A stretch of DNA of 64,000 bases from QHXN01 sp035296285 (GCA_035296285.1 DATHBF010000449.1:11372-75371); one strand, 5' to 3'. Shown: positions 16,717 through 28,312, counted from the stretch's first letter. Notes: a model not told the origin generated them from the letters alone. Numbers and translations: made by a program.

Positions 16717-17625
16717 ATGAAAAACTCGGCAAAAAGTCTCCGCCGCGCGGCGGCCACCCTCTGCTTGATCTGTGTGCTGTCGGCGGCGGCGGGGGCGCAG
16801 GCGACTTCCAATAAGAAGGTCCGCGAGCTTCGGCTCGGCGAGACGCTCATCAAAGTCAACGTCTACGAGAAGGCGGGCGGGGCGGCCGTCACCTTCTTCG
16901 CGCCGCACCACGACGAGCGCACGGCCGGGCTCACGGCGCGCGAGGCAGTCGAGCGTCGCGGCGGCCGACTCGTGGAGATCGAATCCCTCGACGAAGCGGG
17001 CCGCCCCGCCCGCCGCCTCCGCTTCACGGTCGGCGGGAAGCCCCACAGCGTAGACCCCAACAGGATTTACACCGACAACGGACGCCGCTGCGCCTCCCAA
17101 GGCCCCGAGGCCGACGCGGCCGTCAAGAGCTTCGCCGACGCCCTGCTCAAAATCATCCTCCCGCCCGAGGCCAGAGGGCCGCGCTTCGTCGTCGCCGTCC
17201 ACAACAACATAGACTTCGACTCGAAGAGCCCGAAGGACCGGGCCGGGGATTTGACGGCGTCGGCGTACGCGAGGACGGCGAGGCTCGAAGCGACCCCGCC
17301 GGGGGGCTTTCACGAGTCGGCTGCGGGCGTCTACCTGTCGAACGCGGAAGGCGACGCCGACAACTTCGTCATCGTCTCGGCCGCGCGCCTGATGCCGCAC
17401 TTCGCCGGGGTCGGCTTCAACGTCGTCGTCCAGCGGCCGGCGGCCGACCTGCGCGGCGAGAGGTGCGGCGTGGACGACGGCTCCTTCTCCGTCTACGCCG
17501 CGCAGCAGGACATTCTCTACGTCTGCCTCGAAGCCGACGCCCTCGGCGGCGCCGAGCGCCAGCGCCAGATGCTCGAAGCCGTCTACGACCTCCTGCCCCG
17601 ACTCTCCGAGATGTCGGCGAAATAA
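16717..17625 (+). CDS. Exported protein with a possible M14/AstE-like zinc-hydrolase fold
   Basis: I use the ATG at 16717, which starts directly with a basic-hydrophobic signal peptide (LRRAAATLCLICVLSAAAGAQ); an upstream in-frame ATG at 16651 would add 22 unlikely residues. The mature protein has a H-H-D-E motif near residue 63 (FFAPHHDERTAG), DPNRIYTDNGR near 110 and VVAVHNN near 160. The order H-x-x-E ... R ... H resembles M14 carboxypeptidases and the AstE/aspartoacylase group, but similarity is too weak to assign an activity. It is followed 66 bp later by another possible cell-wall peptidase on the same strand. Confidence 0.65.
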   Translation: MKNSAKSLRRAAATLCLICVLSAAAGAQATSNKKVRELRLGETLIKVNVYEKAGGAAVTFFAPHHDERTAGLTAREAVERRGGRLVEIESLDEAGRPARRLRFTVGGKPHSVDPNRIYTDNGRRCASQGPEADAAVKSFADALLKIILPPEARGPRFVVAVHNNIDFDSKSPKDRAGDLTASAYARTARLEATPPGGFHESAAGVYLSNAEGDADNFVIVSAARLMPHFAGVGFNVVVQRPAADLRGERCGVDDGSFSVYAAQQDILYVCLEADALGGAERQRQMLEAVYDLLPRLSEMSAK

Positions 17626-17691
17626 GAGCGAAGGTTTTCGTGATGCTTTTGCCCGCCCCGTCACGCGTTGTTGTGTGGAGGCACAGTGACC

Positions 17692-18612
17692 ATGTTGACG
17701 GGCGCGTTGAAGAGATTGGTTTACGTCTTACTGCTGACGGCGGCGGCGGGCCCGACCTGCCTCGCCAACGGCAGAGTCGTGAAGACGCCCGCACCTTTAA
17801 GAGAGGCGACCGCGAGGATGGGGATTGACAGGAACGGCGCCGCCGCCCCGTTCGGCGAAGCCCTCAAGAACGTACTGGCCCGGCGCGGCCTCGGCGCGAG
17901 CCCCGCGCGCGCGGGCGACGCCGTCGAGGGGCGCATCCTGCGCGAGTACGGCGCCGTCTTCGTGGCCTCCGAGCAGGTCACGACGCCGCCCGTCTGCATG
18001 TTCACGAGCGCCGAGCAGGTCGCCTCGTTCCAGCACCCCTCGCGCGTCGCCGCGGCCGTCGTCGGCGGCGCGACCGTCGAGCTACAGCCCGCGGCCCTGC
18101 GCGCCCTGCTCGCCGCGCGCGAGGAGGCTTTGCGGGCCGGCCTCGACATCACGCCGCGCGACGGCTCGGAGGCGGGCCGCCGCGTCTACGCCGACACGCT
18201 CCGGCTCTGGGACTCGCGCCTCCTCCCCGCCCTCGACCACTGGCAGGAGCGCGGGCGCCTGACGCGCGCCGACGCCGACCGCCTCCGCTCGCTGCCCGTC
18301 CGCGAGCAGGTGGGCGCCGTCTTAGAGTTCGAGCAGCGCGGCATCTACTTCGCCAGGGGCTTTACTAAATCCATCCTCCACTCGGTCGCCGCGCCCGGCA
18401 CCTCGCAGCACCTCTCGCTGCTCGCCTTCGACGCCAACGAGTACGCCAACGAGCAGGTGCGCCGCATCCTCGCCCGCCACGGCTGGTTCCGCACCGTCCG
18501 CAACGACCTCCCGCACTTCACCTACCTCGGCCGCCCCGAGCGCGACCTGCCCGCCCACGGCCTCGTCAAGCTCACGGGCCGTGACGGCGAGTTCTGGGTC
18601 CCCAACGTCTGA
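17692..18612 (+). CDS. Exported VanY/M15-like D-Ala-D-Ala peptidase-family protein
   Basis: The ATG at 17692 is preceded by GGAGG 10 nt upstream. The protein has 306 residues with a signal peptide to about residue 27. The C-terminal third has GTSQHLSLLAFD (about 236-247), matching the M15 signature S-x-H-x6-D that supplies two zinc ligands. HGWFRTV and LPHFTYLG (about 273) follow, where the H-F takes the position of the third zinc ligand. This arrangement is that of VanY/DacB-type DD-peptidases acting on peptidoglycan stems. The usual Gly in SxHxxGxAxD is Leu here, so the substrate may differ. It may work with the preceding gene, since both are exported with putative zinc sites. Confidence 0.7.
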   Translation: MLTGALKRLVYVLLLTAAAGPTCLANGRVVKTPAPLREATARMGIDRNGAAAPFGEALKNVLARRGLGASPARAGDAVEGRILREYGAVFVASEQVTTPPVCMFTSAEQVASFQHPSRVAAAVVGGATVELQPAALRALLAAREEALRAGLDITPRDGSEAGRRVYADTLRLWDSRLLPALDHWQERGRLTRADADRLRSLPVREQVGAVLEFEQRGIYFARGFTKSILHSVAAPGTSQHLSLLAFDANEYANEQVRRILARHGWFRTVRNDLPHFTYLGRPERDLPAHGLVKLTGRDGEFWVPNV

Positions 18613-18897
18613 CGCGGCAGTTGTTAGATAGCGAGAGGCCGACCTGACGCCCGGCATCACCCGTGCATCCACTCAACGTACATGAGAGGCAGCGTGATAG
18701 GGCGTCGGGTGCATGCCGTTGTTGGGCGGCGCGTTGGAAATCACATGCGCATATGAGAGCGAATGAGGCGCGCTATTTTTTGTTTTCCGTGCTTCTCAAG
18801 ATGCGCAACAAATACGGGCCAAGGCGGTATGTTGCTTCGATATGGTTCATCACCCGGCGTACCGCCCCGAGATTCCGGAATAACTTGTGGGTCCGGC
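18613..18897. other. Gene-free stretch with an imperfect hairpin
   Basis: This 285-bp region separates convergent genes. It contains an imperfect inverted repeat (GGCATCACCCG near 18653, and CGGGTGCATGCC near 18708) followed by GTTGTTGGGC, superficially like an integron attC right end. It also has a short A/T-rich patch near 18775-18790. I see no supported gene. Confidence 0.4.
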
Positions 18898-21590
<2,693 letters not shown>

Positions 21591-21591
<1 letters not shown>

Positions 21592-21935
21592 CACGCACCT
21601 CCTTCGGACAGCTTGAGGATGAGGCCGACGGCCTCGGCCAGGCGGAGCCAGCCCGCGGTCTCGGTTTCGAGCTGCGCCCGCCCTTTGCGCGTCAGCTTGT
21701 AGAACTTGGCCTCGCGCCCGGTCTCGGTCGCCTTCCAGTCGGCCGCCAGCAGGCCGCGGTTTTCGAGCCGGTGCAGCGCCGGGTAGAGCGAGCCCTGCGG
21801 AACCTGGACCACGCCGCGCGACGCCTGGTCGAGGCGCTGCGCGATGGCGTAGCCGTGGACGGGGCCGAGGGCGACGATTTTAAGGATGAGTAGGTCCAGC
21901 GTTCCTTGGGGCAGGTCTGATTTTGTCTGGGTCAG
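21591..21935 (-). CDS. PadR-family transcriptional regulator, probable CTG start
   Basis: The protein has 114 residues: TQTKSDLPQGTLDLLILKIV, HGYAIAQRL, QGSLYPALHRLENRGLL, the winged-helix core of PadR, then a short C-terminal helix (PadR subfamily 2). An ATG is absent at the correct N-terminus. A CTG at 21935-21933 lies 9 nt after a strong AGGAGG and gives a protein starting exactly where homologues start (MTQTKSDLPQGTLD-like). The first in-frame GTG would delete 41 residues, including helix 1. It is coupled to the ADOP permease downstream. The palindrome at 21952-21982 just upstream is the likely auto-operator. Confidence 0.85.
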
Positions 21936-21951
21936 CGTGGGACACCTCCTT

Positions 21952-21982
21952 CTTCTACATATAACAGCGTCACATGTAGAAG
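21952..21982. promoter_or_regulatory. Inverted repeat, candidate PadR operator
   Basis: Perfect 9-bp arms CTTCTACAT (21952-21960) and ATGTAGAAG (21974-21982) are separated by 13 bp. The repeat lies just upstream of the Shine-Dalgarno of the PadR gene. PadR proteins bind inverted repeats with ACAT/ATGT ends at their own promoters, so position and sequence both fit autorepression. Confidence 0.65.
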
Positions 21983-22020
21983 CACAAGGTATACGCCGCG
22001 ACTCGAAAAAAGTTCTCCGG

Positions 22021-23145
22021 CTACAGTTTTTTGACGAAGCACCGGCCGGGGAGCTGCCTCACGAGGTCCCGCATCTCAAGGCCGAGCAGCACGCCGGCCA
22101 GCTCCTGCACGGGCGCGCCGCTCCGCTCGGCCAGCGCGTCGATGTGCGCGGGCTCGTCCGTCGAGAGCAGCTCGTAGACGGCGCGCTCCCGGTCGGAGAG
22201 GTGGGGCGTCGCCTGTGGACTCGGCGAGGCGTGCGCGTCCGTCTTCAGCTCGGGCGGGAGCAGGCGGGCGGCGATGTCGGGCGGGAACTCGGAGGCCACG
22301 TCCTGCCACTGCTGGACGAGCTTGGCGCCGGCGCCCTTGATGAGGAAGTTGGTGCCGAAGGAGTTGCGGGAGGTGATGTTGCCGGGGACGGCGTAGACCT
22401 CGCGGTCCTGCTCCATCGCCAGGCGGGCGGTGATGAGCGAGCCGCTGTTCTCGGCGGCCTCGACCACGACGACGCCGAGCGAGAGGCCGCTGATGATGCG
22501 GTTGCGGTAGGGGAAGTTCTCGGCGACGGGCGGCGTCCCCAGCGGGAACTGCGTGACGAGCGCGCCGCCCTTCTCAAGAATCTCGGCGGCCAGCTTCGAG
22601 TGGTCGCGCGGGTAAATCTCGTCGAGCCCCGTGCCGAGGACGGCGACGGTGCGGCCGCCGGCTTCGAGGGCGCCGCGGTGCGCGGCGGCGTCTATGCCGC
22701 GCGCCAGCCCCGAGACGATGGTCACGCCGCGCGAGGCCAGGTCGCGCGCCAGCATCGAGGCCACGTTCTGCCCGTAGGTCGAGCAGCGGCGCGAGCCGAC
22801 GACGCCGACGCACGGCGCCTCAAGACACTCGGCCCAGCGGCCCCGGACGTAGAGCGTGATGGGCGGGTCCGCGATCTCGCGCAAGAGCTGCGGGTACGAG
22901 CCGTCGTCGAGGACGAGGATGTCTGCGCCCTCCATCGCGCGCACGCGCTCCAGCTCGCGCGCGGCCTCCTCGTGGCGGTCGCGCAGGGCGATGGACTCGA
23001 CGGCCTCGGGCCGCAGCCTGAGTCGCTCCAGCTCGGACCTCAGGGCGCCGTAGACGCCCTCGGCCGAGCCGAAGCGTTCGAGCAGCCGCGCGGCCGCGCG
23101 CGGGCCGACGCCCGGCGTCATGTTCAGAGCTATCCACTCTTTCAT
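22021..23145 (-). CDS. dprA: DNA-processing protein DprA (Smf)
   Basis: The protein has 374 residues. An N-terminal helical SAM-like segment (NMTPGVGPRAAARLLERFGS) leads into the Rossmann-like DprA core with VGSRRCSTYG, SGLARGIDAAAHRGAL, AVLGTGLDEIYP, NFPYRNRIISGLS, VVEAAENSGSLITA and VPGNI. A C-terminal winged helix follows (about 300-374; LSDRERAVYELLSTDEPAHIDALAE). DprA loads RecA onto incoming single-stranded DNA in natural transformation. It is the only competence gene visible here. It is upstream of PadR on the same strand (85 bp apart) and downstream of selC. Confidence 0.95.
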   Translation of the reverse strand: MKEWIALNMTPGVGPRAAARLLERFGSAEGVYGALRSELERLRLRPEAVESIALRDRHEEAARELERVRAMEGADILVLDDGSYPQLLREIADPPITLYVRGRWAECLEAPCVGVVGSRRCSTYGQNVASMLARDLASRGVTIVSGLARGIDAAAHRGALEAGGRTVAVLGTGLDEIYPRDHSKLAAEILEKGGALVTQFPLGTPPVAENFPYRNRIISGLSLGVVVVEAAENSGSLITARLAMEQDREVYAVPGNITSRNSFGTNFLIKGAGAKLVQQWQDVASEFPPDIAARLLPPELKTDAHASPSPQATPHLSDRERAVYELLSTDEPAHIDALAERSGAPVQELAGVLLGLEMRDLVRQLPGRCFVKKL

Positions 23146-23235
23146 GGGGATGATTTAATTGCTGATCGGAAATTGCGGAAAGGTGGTGGGTGACTCAGGC
23201 GTCAGAAATCCCGAGTCCGAAATCCGCAATCGAGT

Positions 23236-23334
23236 TGGCGGAGGCGTGTGGGAATCGAACCCACCCGCGCCTGCTCTCACAGTCGCGCTGACGGTTTTGA
23301 AGACCGCGCCGCTCACCAGAACGGATGCGCCTCC
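23236..23334 (-). tRNA. selC: tRNA-Sec (anticodon UCA), CCA encoded
   Basis: Read on the minus strand, the gene begins GGAGGCGCATCCG and ends CACGCCTCCG followed by CCA (99 nt in total). The anticodon arm is CGGT-CTTCAAA-ACCG, giving anticodon TCA, which reads UGA. A long variable arm of about 20 nt (GCGC...GCGC stem) precedes a standard T arm (GTGGG-TTCGATT-CCCAC). The oversized acceptor/D regions, the long variable arm and the UCA anticodon are the hallmarks of SelC. A small open frame overlapping it on the plus strand is spurious. No selA, selB, selD or obvious selenoprotein gene is in the window. Confidence 0.93.
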
Positions 23335-23463
23335 ACTGCCGCGAGGAGTCTAGAACCTAAGCGCCGGGGGCGCCGGCTGTCAAGCGGGGCCGCCCGTCGG
23401 CGTTGACGCTTGCGCCCACCCGCGTGCTAGAATCCACGCCCACACAGGCAGCCCCGACAGAAG

Positions 23464-24027
23464 TTGACCCCGCCGCGGGTTGGCGCTCGCCGGGCCGGCC
23501 CGAAAGTGCGGGCGCCGGGGGGAGGCACCATCGCCAAGGTTCTTAAGTCTCTTGCAATACTCTTCATCACAGCGCCGATGTTCGGCGCCGCGCAGCAGCG
23601 TTGCGACCGCCCAGCGCCTTCGCCGCCGGCCGGGTCGGCCGCGCGTGTCGCATCGTCTCCCGCGCGCGCGGAGGGCGAGCGAATGAGCAGTCTGCCGAAT
23701 GGGACTTGGGGGGGGCGCGGGGTGGTGCTCGTCGTCACGGCCGAGGGCGCCAGCGTCGAGTACGACTGCGCCAACGGGACCATTGAGGGGCGGATCGAAT
23801 TAGACGCCGACGGCCGCTTCGACGTGGCCGGCACCTTCGTGCCGGAGGGCGGGCCGGTCAGCGTCCCCGCCGACGGGGCCAAAGAGAGAAGCATTAAGGC
23901 CCGTTACGTCGGCCGCGTCGAAGGGAAGAAGATGACGCTGGACGTGAAGTTCCCCGAGACGGGGGGCGGCCCCGGCGCCCTCACGCTCACGCTCGGGCAG
24001 GAGCCCCGCCTGGAGAAGTGTTATTAG
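23464..24027 (+). CDS. Small exported protein of unknown function (GTWGG...EYDCANGTIEG family)
   Basis: The mature part (about 75-187) is a beta-rich domain with LPNGTWGGRGVVLVVTAEGA, VEYDCANGTIEG, DGRFDVAGTFVPE, RYVGRVEGKKMTLDV and a terminal EKCY. I recognise the pattern as a widespread small exported family without a known function. The two Cys (in YDCA and EKCY) could form a disulfide. The start is uncertain. The listed TTG is the longest; GTG at 23506 is another. An ATC at 23530 sits just after GGGGAGG and would begin directly with a signal peptide (AKVLKSLAILFITAPMFGAAQ), which is the best fit biologically but needs a rare start codon. Confidence 0.7.
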   Translation: MTPPRVGARRAGPKVRAPGGGTIAKVLKSLAILFITAPMFGAAQQRCDRPAPSPPAGSAARVASSPARAEGERMSSLPNGTWGGRGVVLVVTAEGASVEYDCANGTIEGRIELDADGRFDVAGTFVPEGGPVSVPADGAKERSIKARYVGRVEGKKMTLDVKFPETGGGPGALTLTLGQEPRLEKCY

Positions 24028-24374
24028 CCGGGGCGCCGGGAGGGAAAAAATCTTTGTTGGCGAATCGCCGCGCCTGCTTTATTATTCGTCCGCTCTACGT
24101 GAAATCAGATTGACACCGGCGTGTCCGGGTCAGCGGGGCCGGCCCTTTTTGGCCAGCCGATTCCGGCCCCAGCCTTTGCCGCAAAGTTCACCTTACTTCT
24201 AACAGCCGCTCCCGAGGCCGTCTCGCGTTAGATGGTCCGAACGGTTCTACAGAATTTGACGGAGGGGAACGTCCGAGGGCGTCGAACTCCAACCTCGCTG
24301 AGCGCGAACGTCTGCGACCCCGTGGCGGCCATCGCTCCAACCGCCACCGATCTAAGAAGGAAGAGGTAAATCCC
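24028..24374. other. Long leader region upstream of the lamin-tail protein
   Basis: This 347-bp region has no supported gene. A TTGACA hexamer occurs near 24110 without a clear -10 at the right spacing. The 3' end carries GGAAGAGG about 8 nt before the ATG of the next gene. I see nothing else I can name. Confidence 0.35.
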
Positions 24375-27290
24375 ATGAGAACCACCAGTCCCCGTCCCCG
24401 GCACCTCCGCGGACATCGCTTTACGCCGTCTCTCAAGTCCCTGAAGCAGGCGTGCAGGCTCGCCCTTTGCACGGCGCTGCTCTGCCAAAGTTTCATTTTC
24501 GCCCCGGCCCGCACGCTGGCCGCGCCCGTAGTCCAGTCGGGGGGCCCGCGCAACCTGGAGGTCGAGGAGACGACCATCTCCAGCGGCGCGCTCATAGACC
24601 AGGAGATTCAGAATAGTCAGAATGGTAAGCAGACCAGCGGCCCCGACGGCCCTGAAGCGGTCCTGCCGGTCGGGCCGGACGACTCCATCAGCGGCGAGGA
24701 GCCGGGGCCGGGGGCTCCCGGCGACAGCGCCGCGTTCGACGCCATCAACTTCGACGAGAACGCCAACCTGACCGGCTTCTTCCAGATACCGCCCGACCCG
24801 GCCGGCGCCGTCGGCCCGGGGCACCTCGTCAACGTCGTCAACTCCTCGATTGAAATCTACACCAAGAACGGCGTGCGGCAGTTGCGCCAGTCGTTGAAGA
24901 ACTTCTTTGCCTCCGCCCCGACGCCGCCGCAGACCGGCACCTTCGACCCGAAGGTCATCTACGACCAGTACCTTAACCGCTTCGTCGTGCTGACGATGGA
25001 GAGGATCGAGGCGGCGGGCGCCACGCCGAACCAGTCCCGCGTCTACCTCGCCGTCTCGGACGACAGCGACCCGAACGGCACCTGGTTCTTCAACACGCTC
25101 AACACCGAGGAGACCATCAACGGCCGCCAGACCTGGGCCGACTTCCCCGGCCTCACTGTGGACTCCGAGGCCGTCTACTTCACGACCAACCAGTTCGCCC
25201 ACAACAACCAGACGCAGGCCGGCGTCTTCCAGGGCCAGCGGCTCTGGATCATGGCCAAGGCGCCGTGGTACGCGGGCGGCGCGCCCGTCAACACGCGCTA
25301 CAACCCGACGGCCCTGGCGAACGCCCAGCCCGGCACCGAGGGCGCGGTCGCGACGACGATGCAGCCGACGCACATGTACGGCGACACGCCCGGCGGCCTC
25401 GGCACCTTCCTGCTCGCCTACGGCGGCCTGAGCGACGGCACCAACAACTACGTCCAGGTCATCCGCGTGGACAACCCGCTGGCCGCGCCCACCTTCACGG
25501 TGCGCTTCAGCATCGTGGGCACGCGCGCCGCGGACGACGCCACCAACCTCGCCCTGCCGCCCGCGCCGCAGAAGGGGACGAACAGGACGATTGCGACCAA
25601 CGACCGCCGCTTCTCGCAGCACGGCGTCTACCGCAACGGCCTCATCTACTGCGCCGCCCCCGTCCGCCCGCCCACCGGCCCCGACGCCAACCAGGCGACG
25701 GCGCACTACTTCATCATCAACCCCGTGACCATTGACAACCCGGCCGCCGACCCGCCGCCGCAGGACCGGGGCAACATCGGCGCCGAGAACATCGGGGCGG
25801 GCACGCACACCTTCTTCCCGTCCGTGGCCGTGGACGCGGTGGGCAACCTGGCCGTCGGCTTCGCCGCCTCCGGCCCGACCATCTACCCCGGCTCCTATTA
25901 CACGGGGCGGCTGGCCATTGACGCGCCGGGCGCGACCCGGCCGGCCCGCGCGCTGCGCCAGGGTGTGGACTACTACGTCCGCGCCTTCTCCACCTCGACC
26001 TCGCCGACCGTCACGAGCCGCTGGGGCGACTACTCCGGCATCTGGCTCGACCCGTCGAACGAGATGGACTTCTACGTCTACAACGAGCACGCGCTCGCGC
26101 GCGGCACCATCCTCAACAGCGTCGGCCCGCACGAAGACGGCCGGTGGGGCACCGCCTGGGGCGCCTTTAACGCCGCCAGCCTGGCGGTGGCCCCCGCGAC
26201 GGCCCTGCCCGGACAGCTCATCATCTCCGAGATGAGCCCGCGCGGCTCCATTGGCCCGCTTGACGAGTTCGTCGAGGTCTACAACAACACCGACGCCGAC
26301 CACTCCGTCACGGCCGGCGACGCCTCGGGCGGCTACGGCATCGTGGCCGAGGACGGCGTGCTGCGCTGCACCATCCCGAACGGCACGACCATCCCCGCCC
26401 GCGGCCACTTCCTGTGCGGGGGCGCGCAGTACTCCTACGGCAGCGAGGTGGGCGTGGACGCCTTCTTCTCGGTCGGGGCGCCGACCTACGGCGACATCGG
26501 CGACTCGCAGGGCGTCGCCCTCTTCAACTCGGCCACGAACTTCTCGCTGGCCTCGCGCCTCGACGCCTTCGGCTACACCACCTCGGCCCCGCTCTACCGC
26601 GAGGGCTCGGGCTACCCTGTGGCGGTCGTCGTCAACGCCCCGCACAGCTACCCGCGCACCCAGTACTCCGGCTACGAGAAGGACTCGGACAGCAACAGCG
26701 CCGACTTCATCTCGGTCAACTCCCGGCTCGACATCTGCTGCGACCCGCAGTCAGCGCTCGGTATGCCCGGGCCGCAGAACCTCGGCAGCCCGAGGCTGAG
26801 GCTCGGCCAGCATCCCGTCTCGCTCTTCGACCCGAACGTCGGCGCGTCCACGGCTCCTAACCGCGAGCGGAGTTCCATCGTGGTGCCGAACGGGCAGAAC
26901 GGCACGCTGCGCTTCCGCCGCACCATCACCAACAACACCGCGTCGCCCGTAACGCGCTACAAGATACGGGTGGTGGACATCTCCACCCTGCAATCGCCGA
27001 CGACGCCGCAGCCCGGCAGGCCGACGCCGTGCACCGCGCCGTGTGCGGACCTGAGAGTGCTCTCGTCGTCGGACGAGGCGGCCGTGGCCACCTCGACGGG
27101 GCCGAAGCCGACTTCGGGGACGACGCTTGACTTCAGCGGCTTCCAGCCGCTCGGGGGCGGCTACAACTCCAGCCTCAACGTCAACCAGGTCCCGGTGGCG
27201 CCGGGCGCCTCGGTCAACGTCAACATGCTGGTCGGCATCATGCGGGGAGGCACGGCGAGGTTCTTCTTCTTCGTCGAGGCCCTGCCGTAA
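24375..27290 (+). CDS. Large exported protein with lamin-tail domain
   Basis: The protein has 971 residues. A long twin-basic N-terminal region (about 1-50) contains a hydrophobic stretch, LALCTALLCQSFIFAPARTLAA. Residues about 100-600 have a propeller-like repeat character (DPAGAVGPGHLVNVVNSSIEIYTKNG, DPKVIYDQYLNRFVV, WGDYSGIWLDPSNE), as in secreted proteins of this lineage. At about 615-745 lies a lamin-tail domain (IISEMSPRGSIGPLDEFVEVYNNTD). A beta-sandwich C-terminus completes it. It is surface or extracellular, with unknown partner. GGAAGAGG precedes the ATG and a strong terminator follows at 27331. Confidence 0.85.
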   Translation: MRTTSPRPRHLRGHRFTPSLKSLKQACRLALCTALLCQSFIFAPARTLAAPVVQSGGPRNLEVEETTISSGALIDQEIQNSQNGKQTSGPDGPEAVLPVGPDDSISGEEPGPGAPGDSAAFDAINFDENANLTGFFQIPPDPAGAVGPGHLVNVVNSSIEIYTKNGVRQLRQSLKNFFASAPTPPQTGTFDPKVIYDQYLNRFVVLTMERIEAAGATPNQSRVYLAVSDDSDPNGTWFFNTLNTEETINGRQTWADFPGLTVDSEAVYFTTNQFAHNNQTQAGVFQGQRLWIMAKAPWYAGGAPVNTRYNPTALANAQPGTEGAVATTMQPTHMYGDTPGGLGTFLLAYGGLSDGTNNYVQVIRVDNPLAAPTFTVRFSIVGTRAADDATNLALPPAPQKGTNRTIATNDRRFSQHGVYRNGLIYCAAPVRPPTGPDANQATAHYFIINPVTIDNPAADPPPQDRGNIGAENIGAGTHTFFPSVAVDAVGNLAVGFAASGPTIYPGSYYTGRLAIDAPGATRPARALRQGVDYYVRAFSTSTSPTVTSRWGDYSGIWLDPSNEMDFYVYNEHALARGTILNSVGPHEDGRWGTAWGAFNAASLAVAPATALPGQLIISEMSPRGSIGPLDEFVEVYNNTDADHSVTAGDASGGYGIVAEDGVLRCTIPNGTTIPARGHFLCGGAQYSYGSEVGVDAFFSVGAPTYGDIGDSQGVALFNSATNFSLASRLDAFGYTTSAPLYREGSGYPVAVVVNAPHSYPRTQYSGYEKDSDSNSADFISVNSRLDICCDPQSALGMPGPQNLGSPRLRLGQHPVSLFDPNVGASTAPNRERSSIVVPNGQNGTLRFRRTITNNTASPVTRYKIRVVDISTLQSPTTPQPGRPTPCTAPCADLRVLSSSDEAAVATSTGPKPTSGTTLDFSGFQPLGGGYNSSLNVNQVPVAPGASVNVNMLVGIMRGGTARFFFFVEALP

Positions 27291-27330
27291 CCTTTAACCC
27301 GCACCCCCGCGACGCGGGGCGGGCCTAACC

Positions 27331-27376
27331 GGGAGGGGCGGCCGAGTCGTGAAGGCTCGGCCGCCCCTCCCCTTTT
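27331..27376 (+). terminator. Rho-independent terminator
   Basis: A perfect 16-bp stem (GGGAGGGGCGGCCGAG with its complement), a 9-nt loop and a following CTTTT run lie 40 bp after the stop of the lamin-tail gene. Confidence 0.88.
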
Positions 27377-27496
27377 CCGCGGCGGCGCCGGCCGCCCGTG
27401 CTTGACTCGCGCGGGGCGCGCGGCCATCATTGGGCCGCCGCATTCCAAACGACCGCATCCGAAGCAATCCTATTCTTCCGAACGGGGTGAGTTTTC

Positions 27497-28312
27497 ATGG
27501 CAGAAGCCGAAGCCAAAGCCCAGGGGCTCGTCGGGTACGAGGTGCGCGAGGGCGTCGCCCTCCTCACGCTCGACGACCCGCCGGCCAACACCTACTCCTA
27601 CGAGATGATGCAGCAGCTCGACCGCGCCGTCCTGCGCGCGCGCATGGACGAGTCGGCGCAGGCCATCGTCGTCACCGGCCGCGGCGAGAAGTTCTTCTGC
27701 GCCGGGGCCGACATCTCGATGCTCTCCGAGGTCACGCCCGAGTTCAAATACTACTTCTGCCTCCACGCCAACGAGACGCTCTCGCGCCTGGAGCAGACGC
27801 CGAAGATCGTCGTCGCCGCCCTCAACGGCCACTGCGTCGGCGGCGGGCTCGAAGTCGCGCTCGCGGCCGACCTGAGAGTGGCGCGGCGCGGCGCGGGCAA
27901 GATGGGCCTGCCCGAGATCAACCTCGGCGTGCTGCCCGGCACCGGCGGCACGCAGCGCCTCGCCCGCGCCGTCGGCAAGTCGCGCGCCATCGAGCTGATG
28001 GCGACGGGCGAGCTCTTCGACTTCGAGCGCGGCGAACAGCTCGGCCTCGTCAACCGCCTCTTCGACGCCGCGACGGCCGCCGACTTCCTCGAACAGGCGC
28101 TCGCCTACGCCCGGCAGTTCACGGCGCCGGGCCGTGCGGCGATGGCGGCCGGGCGCATCAAGCGCAGCGTCCAGTCGGGCGCCGAAGTCCCCTTCGAGTA
28201 CGGGCTGGCGCTGGAGCGCGAGCTGCAACAGCAGCTCTTCCAGTCCGAGGACGCGCGCGAGGGGATCAGCGCCTACGTCGAGAAACGCAAGCCCGTGTTC
28301 AAGGGGAAGTGA
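27497..28312 (+). CDS. Enoyl-CoA hydratase (crotonase family), both catalytic glutamates present
   Basis: The protein has 271 residues. It has the CoA/oxyanion loop FFCAGADISML (about 73-83), then NGHCVGGGLEVALAADLRVA and LPEINLGVLPGTGGTQRL. The Glu in GGGLEVA and the Glu in PEINLG correspond to the two acid/base glutamates of true hydratases, so hydration of a trans-2-enoyl-CoA is likely. A GGGGTGAG ribosome-binding site precedes the ATG. The stop overlaps the ATG of the next crotonase by one base. It opens the plus-strand catabolic region. I infer a beta-oxidation step after ring opening in the aminobenzoyl-CoA route, but general fatty-acid oxidation is equally possible. Confidence 0.93.
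   Translation: MAEAEAKAQGLVGYEVREGVALLTLDDPPANTYSYEMMQQLDRAVLRARMDESAQAIVVTGRGEKFFCAGADISMLSEVTPEFKYYFCLHANETLSRLEQTPKIVVAALNGHCVGGGLEVALAADLRVARRGAGKMGLPEINLGVLPGTGGTQRLARAVGKSRAIELMATGELFDFERGEQLGLVNRLFDAATAADFLEQALAYARQFTAPGRAAMAAGRIKRSVQSGAEVPFEYGLALERELQQQLFQSEDAREGISAYVEKRKPVFKGK

Noticed and set aside
23159..23353. Small plus-strand reading frame beside dprA
   Set aside because: It overlaps the selenocysteine tRNA antisense; the peptide is a translation of tRNA complement.
24228..26645. Long minus-strand open frame opposite the lamin-tail protein (and similar long antisense frames at 11359-13476, 60104-62215, 55206-57881)
   Set aside because: High GC removes stop codons on the opposite strand; these frames have Arg/Val/Gly-biased composition with no recognisable domains, while the facing genes have clear families.
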